Positions 1 to 10,100 of a stretch of DNA of 64,000 nt are shown one piece after another. The notes beneath the pieces are model-generated. The model did not search any database. It saw nothing but the letters and a program-made list of their open reading frames with translations, and was not told the origin of the DNA. A program made the translations under genes and the position numbers. Source of the DNA: Ricinus communis (lineage: Eukaryota > Streptophyta > Magnoliopsida > Malpighiales > Euphorbiaceae); assembly GCF_019578655.1 (NCBI RefSeq), contig NC_063261.1:4286446-4350445 (forward strand). The letters run 5' to 3'. The stretch's first letter is position 1. Each line of letters opens with the position of its first letter.

Positions 1-211
1 CCATGTTCAACTTCCTCATGCTCGTACTTAGCTTATTTCGGCAGCTTCGGCATCCAATTATGCTCCAATTCTTCCCTTTATCATCCTTTGACTTCTTTTG
101 GACCTAATGCACACAAACAGACGCATAGGGTGAGTGTTGGGACCAATTCACATCCAAATGTCCATAAAATCAATCTTAAAAACCTCATTTAGATGTGTGT
201 ATTTTACGCAC
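1..211 (-). repeat. Fragment of Athila-like LTR (family of A and C)
   Basis: Matches the U3 start of the LTRs of elements A and C in reverse orientation. It ends with the terminal tattttacgcacatca, the complement of the LTR start TGATGTGCGTAAAATA. It is cut by the window edge, so its partner LTR cannot be seen. Confidence 0.85.
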
Positions 212-470
212 ATCAGTTTGCTTTCTTGTCTTAATTATTCTCTTTGCTCATTCATTCTCATAGTACATTCGGAATTAGCTTTTAGTCATTAGTAAGTTTA
301 GAAACCTTCATTATTAATTTTAGACTAGATAACAAGGAACAGAGTAGTAACTGTAGGATTTTACTTTCCTAAGGGATACAATATTTTTAATACTTGCCAT
401 TGTGCTAGGCTGCATTGATAGGATCACTATCTTAGTTGTAGTTGCATAAGCTTCGCACAGCCCTCAAGTA
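212..470 (+). repeat. Diverged 3' half of a related LTR
   Basis: Resembles the last 250 bp or so of the A and C LTRs in plus orientation: the blocks taacaaagaacaaaggagtaa, tactcgccat and gctagactgcatcgatagg all have recognisable diverged counterparts. It is much older than the fragment at 1-211 and in the opposite orientation. The following 471-526 holds no recognisable feature. Confidence 0.6.
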
Positions 471-673
471 GTTGCCTTTGCAATTTGCTCTTTAAGAACA
501 AGTTGAATATTTTTTTGAAAAGAAGATGATAGGAAATCATCATTTTATCAACCATACACCCCAATAACTAATGAGTTATGATACATATGGAATGCAAGAA
601 AACACCCTCCAATCAAGATGATTCCAAAAACCAAGGATCTCCTCAAGTGAAGTTAGGGAAAACTAGTTCCAAC

Positions 674-2373
674 TAGGGCTGAGCATGGATCTCGGTGATT
701 CCCTTGACAGAATAACCATCCGAAAAGTACGAACCGAAAAAGCGAAAGTTTTATAACAAGATTGAACCGATCCGAATTTTTTTACTATTACGGTATGGTA
801 CTGATTTTTTAGTAAAAACTGTACCGTAACCGTACCAGAACCGATCCGTCTTGTATTAATCCGGACCAAACCGTAGAACCGAATTTTTTACATATATTTA
901 TAAATAATTATTTATATTATATAAATAATACATATATTAAAAAAATAATACATATACTCTATAAAAAATTATTTTATATTTATCATTTATATAATTCAAG
1001 CAATTGTTATCGAAATACAAAAATAATACATATTAAAAATAACTATAATATTATAATATACTTTATACTCTATAAAAAATATAAGTTATATATATTAATA
1101 TGTCACATAGTATATTGATACTAGTAATCTAGTATATATACTATAATACTAGATTTAAAATTTATTTACTATCTAGAAATTTTTGACAAGTTAATTAAAA
1201 ATTACTTAATTTAATAAAAAATTATATAAATTAGTAAAAATTATAAGAAGATATTATTATATAAATATAATATTATTTACACTATATTTATTAATAAATT
1301 AATTTTTAATTATATAATATTTCTATTTTAAGAATAATAATATTAATTATACTAAAAGTATTAATTTATATAAATATTAAAATTAAGAAATAAATATTTT
1401 AAAAATAATTTTTATATTATTATACTAATAAAACTTAAAAGATTAAATATTTAGAAATAATTAATTTATTAACTTCTAAAATATTATAGATTAATATTAA
1501 AATATAAAAAAAAAATATTAAATTATATTTTAAATTTAATTCTTTTTTAAAAAGGATCAAACAAAATTTGAGAAAAAATTGTCAAAACATCTTTTAACAA
1601 TATAGAAGTTCTTTACTTCCTACAACAGCGGAGGTCCTCATTTATTGTCAAGATTGGCTTAGAAGTTCAAATAAACCTATCCAACTAGAAGAATCAATAA
1701 AAGATATTGAAAGCATAGAGTCTAGTAACATTTCTTTACTTCTTACATATGTTTGTTTATTGTTGATGCTGTTAAGTCTTATTGACGTAATTTTTTACCT
1801 TTATTGTAGAAATTATTCAAAATCCTGAGATTTGTGAGTCCCTTATGCCAAAATTAAATGTGGAGTGCTAATTTTGAGGGGAGGTAATAACATTCCTTTG
1901 CTAATTTTGGACATGTATTCTAGTACTACATAAAGTTTGTAAATTTATTTATTTTAATGATTGCCATCTGTAAAATATTTTTATGCTAGCAGTAATATAT
2001 ATTTTAATGGTTTGTATTTGAATATTGAATGAATTATTGTATTTGCAAGTGATTGAATTGCGAAGCAGGTTGTTCAAGAATGTGATTGCAATTTTAATTC
2101 AGATTTTCATGCTACTTTTTTTAGGTTGGTAATCATATTTTCTCTAAATGTATTTGATTAAAGATGAGATTAAAGTTGTGTTTTTTTAAATTTTTTAGAA
2201 TCGAAAATAGCACCGAACCGAACTGTATTGAACCGTAAAATTGGTACAATACGGTATTGGATCTTTTTATGTATGGTACGGTACTGGTACCTTCAATTTT
2301 AAAATCACCGAGGTTTGGTATGGTACTGGTGATTTATAAATAACCGAATTGGACCGATCCGTGCTCAGCCCTA
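674..2373. mobile_element. hAT DNA transposon, deletion derivative
   Basis: The termini are inverted repeats TAGGGCTGAGCA (674-685) and TGCTCAGCCCTA (2362-2373), flanked by the identical 8-bp duplication GTTCCAAC (666-673 and 2374-2381). An 8-bp duplication with TAGGG-type ends is typical of the hAT superfamily. Sibling LTRs at 3345 and 13302 show the uninterrupted target with a single GTTCCAAC. Subterminal regions are rich in accgaaccg-like motifs, usual transposase-binding sequence in such elements. The centre (about 900-1560) is very AT-rich with no coding sense. Length is 1,700 bp, too short for an autonomous element. Confidence 0.93.
1610..1755 (+). pseudogene. Remnant of hAT transposase C-terminal region
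   Basis: One plus-strand frame contains TAEVLIYCQDWLRSS. This resembles the end of the C-terminal dimerisation domain of plant hAT transposases, which usually reads like ETVEALICCQDWLR, followed by an acidic tail. The frame stays open for about 70 codons, but the BED finger and catalytic core are absent, so this is only the 3' end of a deleted transposase gene. It shows that the element derived from an autonomous hAT rather than being a MITE assembled without coding sequence. Confidence 0.65.
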
Positions 2374-2917
2374 GTTCCAACAATGAAACTAGCACTTGAA
2401 TTCAACTCCAAACGCCACAAACCAAGTATGATTTGATAAGTTAAGAATCAAACACAAGATTTTGGTTAGAGAATGCCACAAACTAAAAATAGTTTGATAA
2501 TTTCAAAGTTCATGCAAGAACTTAAGCAAAAACACTCACAAAGAGCAAACAAGATTATCATTCATCAATTCTATTTTATAAATGAATTTGGCTTTGATAT
2601 TTATAGCCAAAATAAGACAAAAAAGCTAAATGGATGTCTTTTGAGCTTTCCCACGTTTTCCCCTTTAATTCCTCTTAAAACTCATTCAAAGTGGCTATTT
2701 TTACATTAATGGCCCTCATTTTATAACTTCCAAATGACAACTAAAAATGTGCACTCATTTGTAACTCCATACACAATACATGTAAGTCACACCTAATAAA
2801 ATAATCCTTAATTAAAAAAAGATAAAATAAAATAATTACTTAAGCTAAAACCCAAAAAGATAAGAACCCATGTAAATATGAATTAAGCCCAAAAGCCTAA
2901 TCATGATCGAATGGCTT

Positions 2918-3344
2918 TTATTCTTCAAATGGACTGAATGCTTCATTATAAGGTTGGACTCTTGTTTTCATGCATGAGTTGCATTTCCATTTTGGACATT
3001 TTGGTGCATGCCTTCGCAATAGAATCTCATGGCAGCCTTGATTCATATCATTCCCCCTTTCTTGAAAGAGAATTTGTCCTCGAATTTTGCCCAAATATTG
3101 CGAAAGAAATAAACATATAATATCAAATGGTAATAGAATGCCATCATCAACTTGCAATTCCTTTGCAATAGTGATTAGAGGAACTTTAGAACAAATAATA
3201 TTTTTAGTACCAATAAATTCAACATGCTCAAAAGGCTCAATTTCATCAAACAGAACTCTTTCACCCTTCGCTAACTGAACCATTGCCACTACATCAGCGA
3301 CAAACTCTTCATTATTGAATTCATTCAAAGGTAACAAGTCATTA
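2918..3344 (-). pseudogene. R1 ORF, C-terminal segment, running into the 3' LTR
   Basis: This open frame begins in frame with the middle segment (4163-4468) once the solo LTR and one duplication copy are removed. It contains LLPLNEFNNEEFVADVV and ends near the purine tract with IRGQILFQERGN. It then reads on through the tract into the LTR for over 40 codons, including the cysteine-rich CPKWKCNSC, before stopping. The IRGQILFQERGN stretch looks like the final residues seen in many plant Ty3/gypsy polyproteins just before the 3' LTR. I recognise no catalytic motif in the rest and assign no function. The reading frame inside the LTR is also open in the 5' LTR copy (13987-14119). Confidence 0.55.
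3051..3064 (-). other. R1 polypurine tract
   Basis: On the minus strand CAAGAAAGGGGGAA lies directly before the 3' LTR start TGATATG. This is the expected position and composition of the plus-strand primer. Confidence 0.8.
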
Positions 3345-4162
3345 TGATAGGAAATCATCATCTTAGCAACCATACACCCCAATAACTAATGAGTTATGAT
3401 ACATATGGAATGCAAGAAAACACCCTCCAATCAAGATGATTCCAAAACCTAAGGATCTCCTCAAGTGAAGTTAGGAAAAACTAGTTCCAACAATGAAACT
3501 AGCACTTGAATTCAACTCCAAATGCCACAAACCAAGTATGATTTGACAAGTTAAGAATCAAACACAAGATTTTGGTTAGAGAACGCCATAAACTAAAAAT
3601 AGTTTGATAAGTTCAAAGTTCATGCAAGAACTTAAGCAAAAACACTCATAAAGAGCAAACAAAGATTATCATTCATCAATTCTATTTTACAAATGAATTT
3701 GGCTTTGATATTTATAGCCAAAACAAGACAAAGAAAGGTAAATGGATGTCTTTTGAGCTTTCCCACGTTTTCCCCTTTAATTCCCCTTAAAACTCATTCA
3801 AAGTGCCTATTTTTACATTGATGGCCCTTATTTTGTAACTCCCAAATGACAACTAAACATGTGCACTCATTTATAACTCCACACACAATACATATAACTC
3901 ACACCTAATAAAATAATCCTTAATTAAATAAAGATAAAATACAATAATTACTTAAGCTAAAACCCAAAAAGATAAGAACCCATGTAAATATGAATTAAGC
4001 CCAAAAGCCTAATCATGATCGAATGGCTTTTATTCTTCAAATGGACTGAATGCTTCATTATAAGGTTGGACTCTTATTTTCATGCATGAGTTGCATTTCC
4101 ATTTTGGACATTTTGGTGCATGCCTTTGTAATGGAATCTTATGGCAGCCTTGATTCATATCA
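3345..4162 (-). mobile_element. Solo LTR of the R1 family inside the R1 ORF
   Basis: An 818-bp LTR with complete TG and CA ends, nearly the same as both R1 LTRs. Flanks are CATTA on the left (3340-3344) and CATTG on the right (4163-4167), a 5-bp duplication with one change. Removing the LTR and one flank joins the two R1 coding segments in frame, which supports a later insertion followed by LTR-LTR recombination. Confidence 0.75.
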
Positions 4163-4468
4163 CATTGTCTTTCTTGCCGTCTCCATTTATCAAGTCTTCA
4201 AAATCTACATTGAATTCAGTAGAGCAATGTACCTCTTTTACATCATCGATGTTAGTCTTTAGTGATGGCTTAGAATCGGCTTTATCTTTAAAATGCTTAA
4301 GAAAGCTACTAGTCAACATCTTGAACTCTTCAAACTCATGCTTAAATGCTTCAAGACTGATTCTTAAAGATTTGTTCTCCTTGGACAATTCATCAATAAA
4401 AACTTGACTTGGTTGTCTATCTAACCTCTTAGGTTTAGATTTAGAAGAATAAAAATTTTGTCTACAGT
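4163..4468 (-). pseudogene. R1 ORF, middle segment
   Basis: This lysine- and glutamate-rich open frame includes NFYSSKSKPKRLDRQPSQVF and a stretch around IDELSKENKSLRISLEAFKH that looks capable of forming a coiled coil. It is a gag-like, charged, low-complexity protein, but no zinc knuckle or known gag domain is visible. It continues at its C-terminal side into 3344-2918 and at its N-terminal side into 13010-12832, being split by the solo LTR and by element A. I cannot name its function; a structural gag-like role is an inference from position directly after the primer site. Confidence 0.5.
4409..4468. repeat. Left copy of 60-bp duplication flanking element A
   Basis: The 60 bp immediately left of element A, from ttggttgtctatctaacc to tctacagt, recur at 12828-12887 immediately right of it with one mismatch. 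A normal integrase duplication for this class is 5 bp. Confidence 0.9.
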
Positions 4469-5922
4469 TGATGTGCGTAAAATACACACATCTAAATGGG
4501 GTTTTTAAGATTGATTTTATGGACATTTGGATGTGAATTGGTCTCAACACTCACCTTATACATATGTTTGTGTGCATTAGGTCCAAAAGAGGTCAAAGGA
4601 TGAAAAAGGAAAGAATTGGAGCATAATTGGACGTCAAAGGCTGAAACGAGCTAAATGCGAGCATGAGGAAGCTGAGCAGGCCGTGTTGATCTCAACCTGG
4701 CGTGTTCTCAACGATCCTGAAACATGGGCGTGTTACAAACACGGGGAAAAACACAGCCGTGTTGGACATCAAAGAAGAAGTAGATTTTATGGAGCACAGC
4801 CACAAAGAGTAACACGGCCAGGAACACCATCCCGTGTTTAGAACACGGCCAGGAACACGGTCGTGTTGGAGGCGACAGGGGGTATTAATTAAAAGAACGA
4901 AAAGAAGAGAAAGAGGCTAGGGTTAGAGCGTCCCAAAACCCTAATTTTTCTCCTAAGGGTTTTCGGTGAAACCAAGGGAAAAGGAGACTTGGATCAAGGT
5001 TTCAATCAGATTTCCTTGAAGGATCGAAGATTGGGCAAGGTTCGTTGATTGATTTTCAAATCGAGCAAGAGGAACAAGAATCGATTCAATTGGAGCAAAA
5101 GGATTTGGGGCTGTTTACTCTCATCCAAGGGTGTAATTGGGTTATCTCTACCTTTGGTTATTGTTGTAATTGAATTCTTGTATATTTTGAGAATGAACAT
5201 GATTAGCTAGATTGATTAAATCCATTGGGATTTCTTTACTATGTTGGCTTGATATTATATTGTTGGATTGTTCGAGTTGGTTTTGTATTCTTCTTGTTTT
5301 CAGTATTAATAAAATAATGTATTATTCATGAGACGTTGTGAATTGTGATGTTTAGATTGCTTTATGAGATTGAGAAATCCGTTTGGCAACTGGAATTTTG
5401 AATAGCAGGAACTGGTTAATAATCGCTTAGAGATAAGGATAATTAACTAGCCGGATTAAGAATTAACAAAGCTTAATAGAGGCGGATTAAAGCTTAATGC
5501 TAATTTAAGAATCAATCGTTAGGAAGAGATTCCAACTTTAGGTTATTAGGTTTAGGAATTCGGTTATCTCGAGAGAAGCGAATTCAGTTAAGAATTCATC
5601 CACGGGTAGCATAATTAGACTCACCGATCCTTTATCTTTTGTACGGATGCCAACTAGTTTAGATTCCCTTTGGGTTTTTCTTCTTGTCTTGATTATTTCG
5701 TTTATCAATCACTCTTGCATCTCCCTTAGGACTTAGCTTGTAGTTAATAGTTAGTTTAGAATTTATTCATCATCCATTTTAGGTTAATATAACAAAGAAC
5801 AAAGGAGTAACTCTGGGCTTTCGCTTTCCCGAGGAATACGACCTTGATACTCGCCATTAGTGCTAGACTGCATCGATAGGTACACTGCCTTAGATTGTAG
5901 CTAACACGAGTAGCACCCATCA
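4469..5922 (+). repeat. Element A 5' LTR
   Basis: 1,454 bp. It contains a GC-rich palindrome array (4681-4870), a TATA-like GGTATTAATTAAAAG (about 4880-4894), an R/U5 region with aaaccctaatttttctc, and the conserved 3' end tagtgctagactgcatcgat shared with families B and C. The strand is given by the primer site that follows. Confidence 0.92.
4681..4894 (+). promoter_or_regulatory. LTR palindrome array plus TATA-like box (A, 5')
   Basis: Repeated words AACACGGCC, CCGTGTT and combined forms occur in both orientations, followed by GGTATTAATTAAAAG. The array is damaged compared with the 3' LTR copy at 11568-11760: several words have lost one or two bases. Position before the presumed R region fits an LTR promoter. 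Confidence 0.6.
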
Positions 5923-5928
5923 AGTTTT

Positions 5929-5946
5929 TGGCGCCGTTGCCGGGGA
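5929..5946 (+). other. Element A primer binding site (tRNA-Asp)
   Basis: TGGCGCCGTTGCCGGGGA is an exact complement to the usual plant tRNA-Asp 3' end. It lies six bases after the LTR. The stretch 5947-6106 is untranslated leader. Confidence 0.9.
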
Positions 5947-6106
5947 ATTATATGAAAACTAGAGTGAAATTTGCTATTTGTTAATTTAGCCATTTTTTTT
6001 TCTTTCTTATTATTTAATGATTTTTTTGTTTATTTATTTTATTTTATTTGTACATATTTATTTAGTTTAAGTTTATGATTCAGATAGTGAAGGATAAGGA
6101 GGTTCA

Positions 6107-7077
6107 ATGCTAAACTCAAACTCTTTGTGTGACGCATTGGAAAATGAGAATAGGAACCAAGAGAGTGCTAAAAATCGGGATACCCGTGCATCTTTAGAAG
6201 CTCGGGTGGAATCGTTTTGCAGGGCTATCGATCAACTCTCCACTCCTATCCTTTCATCTCAAGTTTTTTATGAATTTTGTTGTGGTTTACATTTGAGTAA
6301 TGATTGTCCATTGTGCACTGATTTTACTCCTTATTCTTATAGCGTGAGCAGGGTGAATTATCACTGGGCAATTGGCCAAGTGACTCGTATGGAAGCACCT
6401 ATAATCAAGAGTGGAGTACTCATTCACCCTATGGATGGAGCTTAGATGGCCAAGAACCACTAGGAATTCAGCAACTACATCAGCAGCCTAATGTTGCACC
6501 TTCAACTCAAGATGAAGAGTTAGTGTTAGAGGAGCTGATGATGAGGTTCATAACAAGTCTTGAGGAAAGATTCCAACAAACAGAGAGGATACTTGAAGAT
6601 CAACAAGCCTCGATTAACAACATAGAGCATCAAGTAGGCTTAATCTTCAAGTTACTAGCGGAAGAGCAATTGAGAACTCCATCAAACGCTGCTGAATCCG
6701 AGGAACATTTGAGCGCCATCACTTTGCGTTCAGGTGAGAATTTTTCTGGTTTATCTATTATGTTTGACGATGATGCTTATGTGCAGGACGACTCTTTGAA
6801 CATGGAGATAGAACCAGAAAAGGAAGAGGCAAACATGATCCCCCTGAAAGACTACCAACAAGAATACACAGTTGATGATGCTGAGTTGAAGTTAGAGGAA
6901 TTTTTGGTGGATTTTCCACAAGTCCCTTCGATGATGGAAGATGAGCATGAGTTGTCCAATGAAGAAGTCTTGGAGGAGCTCGAGTTTCTCCTAGCAAGTG
7001 AACCAAGCCAAGGACTGAAGAAAACCATCAACACTCCTGAAGAAATTGCCCAACTGGCCGATCCTTCCAATTGTTGA
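6107..7077 (+). pseudogene. Element A gag, C-terminal part, frameshifted
   Basis: Two open stretches (6107-6445 and 6523-7077) correspond to one gag tail. The first holds EFCCGLHLSNDCP, a CCHC-like zinc knuckle with one residue fewer than usual between the second Cys and the His. The second has a glutamine- and glutamate-rich region likely to be coiled coil (RFQQTERILEDQQASINNIE) and the lineage marker EEHLSAITLRSGENF; AITLRSGK is common in gag of Athila and Tat-type elements. The N-terminal Retrotrans_gag domain is missing, as is any protease after it. In sister element C the frame from the second half is open further upstream, showing that the break here is a secondary frameshift. Confidence 0.75.
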
Positions 7078-7113
7078 AACTCTAGCTTTCAAATTGGAAG
7101 AGCCCTAAACATC

Positions 7114-7386
7114 ATGACTATATGCAAATATATGAGGAGTGAGTTTTGCCCATCATCTTGGCTTGCTTGGTACCGGGAAGAGGAAGTTGACGATTGTCCC
7201 TCTAAGCGGATATTTGAAGCCATTTGCTTGGAAGAAGGATGGATGGTCGCCAATCCCTACCGTTTGCTTTTCACCATGAGTCCAGCTAAGAAGACTCATA
7301 ACATCAAAAAGAAGCGCTTTTGGGAGGCACCCCAAATTCTATTTTTCAATTTGAATACTTTACCCTTGCATTGTGAACTTAGTTGA
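7114..7386 (+). pseudogene. Short post-pol ORF with conserved GCGCTT motif
   Basis: An open frame of 90 codons whose second half (KRIFEAICLEEGWMVANP, then AKKTHNIKKKRFWEAPQ) is kept nearly unchanged in element C at 54551-54775. Its DNA includes AAGCGCTTTTGGGAGGCACC (about 7312-7331), like a sequence I know to lie just after the pol stop codon in Athila-type elements. Element B has the related form at 23965-23990. It probably marks the former pol end rather than an independent protein, and fixes where the pol deletion closed up. Function unknown. Confidence 0.45.
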
Positions 7387-7504
7387 TTAGGTTTTATAGT
7401 TGGTTTTTGTTAAGTTTTATTTATGTTGAGTGTATGAGTTGAGGATTTATTGGTTTTGCAGGTGAGAAAGTGCTGAGAATCGCAACTTTTGCATTATCTG
7501 GAGA

Positions 7505-7795
7505 TCAACACGAGCGTGTTCAAGACCGTGTTCATTAACACGGCCCGTGTTCTGATTGAAGAAAATCAAACTAAGATGAACACGTTCACAGAAGCTAACA
7601 CGGGAATTTATGCCCTGCCGTGTCCACAATACGTTCCCGTGTCAAAGACCGTGTCCGTAACACGGGCGTGTTCTGAGAAATGGTAAGTCAGCAAGTTTTT
7701 ATTCGCTTAACACGGCCCGATATCCATACCGTGTTCATGAACATGGCCGATGTTGTCGAACACGGGCGTGTTCCGCACACTTGCCTATATATACC
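7505..7795 (+). promoter_or_regulatory. Internal palindrome array with TATA box (A)
   Basis: About a dozen CACGG/CCGTG words, some as full palindromes (aacacggcccgtgttctg, aacacgggcgtgttc), are followed at once by CCTATATATACC (7784-7795) and then a pyrimidine-rich leader. The arrangement is the same as in the element's own LTR but lies in the middle of the element, about 670 bp upstream of the ATHILA-like ORF. The stretch 7800-8460 is AT-rich leader and possible intron: caggtaccATG precedes the ORF and looks like a 3' splice site. Confidence 0.6.
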
Positions 7796-8466
7796 ACTTC
7801 ATTCAAAAAAAAACTTTTGCTCTCCCCCATCTCTTACTCTCTCACATCTTATTTCTCATTTCGAAGGCTTTGGATATTGCGTTTGTCAAGTAAGTACCCT
7901 CCAACTTCATTTTTCATTATTTTATTTTGATATTAGTTCGAATTTATATTTTCTTTGTGTTTCATTTTTTTTATTTTTTTTATTTTATTTATTTATTTAT
8001 TTATTTTTTGTTTATTCCCTTATTTTATTATTTGGTGCATGCATTTACATTCGTGTTTGTGCTTGAATTTCTTTTATGTAGTTTATATACTTAACTTGCT
8101 CATATTTTCCATCTTTCTTTTCTACCATTATTTACGATTGTGATTAATTCCTTATTTTTCTCTTTATTATTATTGTCGGCCGCTAAACAATACGCTCTAT
8201 CATAGATAGTCGAGTCTGTTTGTGTCTGTTTTATATTAGCATGTTGGTTTGCCTTGTGATGGATAATGGCGAAGTAAACTCCATATGGATGAATTGCAAA
8301 TTTAATTGGTTAGCATTGCTTGGCAGTGTTGTGGATTAAATTTTCTTTGCAGGACATTGAACAGTTTAATTTTATCGAGTTAAATCGTTTAGTTTGTTCA
8401 TTTTATGCCGTTATGCTGCCAAAATTTTGTTGATCCTTAGTACTAAAAGTTTTCTTTTCAGGTACC

Positions 8467-9990
8467 ATGTCCACCAGACGAGGATCAGGAGTTTACAAGA
8501 GGAGGCGGACCGATGGTTCCTCTTCCTCTCAATCATCAGGCGCTGCACCGACTAGTTCAGGCCAAATTAGACCATCACAGCGCCATCGATTCCTACTTTT
8601 CCAAGGGCAGCCCACCTTTGAGCAGAGATATCAATCGATGAGGCACAAAGATTTGGGAAAGGGGCATAGGATAGACTGGCCAGCACTGGAGATTGTCGGA
8701 CTTGCAGCTGCAGTCCGCCGATATCTTAAGACACCCCCATTTTAACATTTCTTTGACATTGTTGAACCAACATATAGGGAGTTAACTGTGGAGTTTGCCA
8801 GCACTTTCTTTCTGCAAAGCCAGTTGCGGGACTTCCAACAACCGGATGCGATCAATTTCGGACTAGCAAGGCAGACTTTCACGATGAGTGTCTGACGGTT
8901 TGGGGTACACTTAGGCTTGTGGTGAGGAGGATCTGTTGGAGAGGTTTATAGTCAGCTGTATACATCGCTGGTGTGTCATATCCATGAGATGTGGGCTGAG
9001 ATTTGATGACCTTTGAGGGTTACAATGCCGGCCAGTCCAAGGTGTCTAACTTGCACGAGGGACTGCGGTACTTGCATGCATTGGCTAGGACCATCAACGG
9101 CAGGGAGATAGTGGTGGTGTAGTTACCCGGACTGTTTATACTTTACAAGCATGCACCGGCACGGTCACGACAAGGGGTACTTATTGGCCGGACAGATCGG
9201 TGCCTTCTCGCAATAACTCAAAGAAGGTATTTTCCTGTTTTGGGACTTACATTACTCATTCCGGCTAGGAGCTTAGGAGTTTTGGAGGAAGCGATACCAC
9301 ATTTGGCGGTGGGGGTGATGGAAACGTTGGGACTTCCCCGGATGGTTAGTATGGGGATGGTGACTCGTAGGCGGTCCGCTAGGACTAGAGTATAGGCCCG
9401 AGGAATGCTCTCTTGGCACTGGAGAGGCGACACCTTACGAGCCCATAGTACACAGATGTCCCACTTCTTACGATATTCAGGGTATTCCTCAGGACCGTCT
9501 ACTTGACTCATACAGGTCTTCTTAATTGTTTAGGAGTCTCCCAATTGAGTTTAGAGAGCTGCGACTAGAGTGCGAGAGGTTGGCGGAGGAGCGGCATTTC
9601 ATTCGACAAGAGGCTTTTCAGCGGGACCTTTACAGTCGGTGAGTTTCAAAGCCGGATGATGGCTCGATTTGAGAGGCGGAGGGCTATGCTTTAAGCCCCC
9701 GATTGAGCAGGGAGGTAGGTTAGAGGCCTCTATGGCCAATGACATGTTCGATGATATTTTGCTACAGACTTTGCACTTTGTCCAGTAGGGTTACAGAAGC
9801 GAGCCATTTGACATCCCTCTAGCGGATGATCCGGTAGCCCTCCTCTCCGACCGAGCACCCTTCAACCACTGACTGAGGCCTCCTATTGACGCTCGTCGAT
9901 CCTCCGACTCTGCATGTGACACTACTTCCGATCCTCGGAGAGCCGCCACTCCTCCACCACAGACCGAGCGGCCTTGATATACATTGATGC
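8467..9990 (+). pseudogene. ATHILA ORF-1-like protein, decayed (A)
   Basis: It opens with ATG after tttcaggtacc and runs 92 codons: a serine- and arginine-rich head (RRGSGVYKRRRTDGSSSSQS), then the start of a folded domain. A single stop separates it from FFDIVEPTYRELTVEF, a signature of the Pfam ATHILA ORF-1 family, followed by FGVHLGLW. Many stops and shifts follow, though ELRLECERLAEERHFIRQEA further on is clear. The end is near 9990, just before the internal purine motif. Elements B and C carry homologues in the same place. The protein's role is unknown; in Athila elements an env-like or accessory ORF occupies the same position. Confidence 0.7.
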
Positions 9991-10071
9991 GCCTCTTTTC
10001 ACTCCGGAGCCATAATCAGGGCAGTATTAGTTTCTTTTTCCTTTTTCATTTCATATATTTTGTACACTGAG

Positions 10072-10100
10072 GACAGTGTGTCCTTCAAGTGTGGGGTGGG
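10072..10100 (+). promoter_or_regulatory. Internal polypurine-like motif (A)
   Basis: gacagtgtgtccttcaagtg runs into gtggggtggg. Its core AAGTGTGGGGT matches the terminal purine tract AAGTGTGGGGTTATT at 11337-11351. It directly follows the 3' ORF. The same motif occupies the same position in B and C. Confidence 0.5.

Larger units (their letters stand above)
527..3050 (-). repeat. R1 3' LTR, split by a hAT element
   Basis: Sequence 527-673 plus 2382-3050 matches the uninterrupted LTRs at 3345-4162 and 13302-14119. The insertion and one copy of its 8-bp duplication account for the extra length exactly. Its first bases on the minus strand follow the purine tract at 3051-3064. Confidence 0.9.

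Noticed and set aside
2473..2709. Plus-strand ORF in the R1 LTR (and 13561-13746)
   Set aside because: Opposite to element transcription, changed by indels between LTR copies, no recognisable motif.
3345..4162. Third LTR of a three-LTR tandem R1 element
   Set aside because: Both sides lack the primer site and purine tract that a shared LTR would have. A near-perfect 5-bp duplication and restored reading frame favour a later insertion and solo LTR.
6758..7006. Minus-strand ORFs across the gag tail (also 54909-55184 in C)
   Set aside because: Complement of the conserved gag frame; no independent support.
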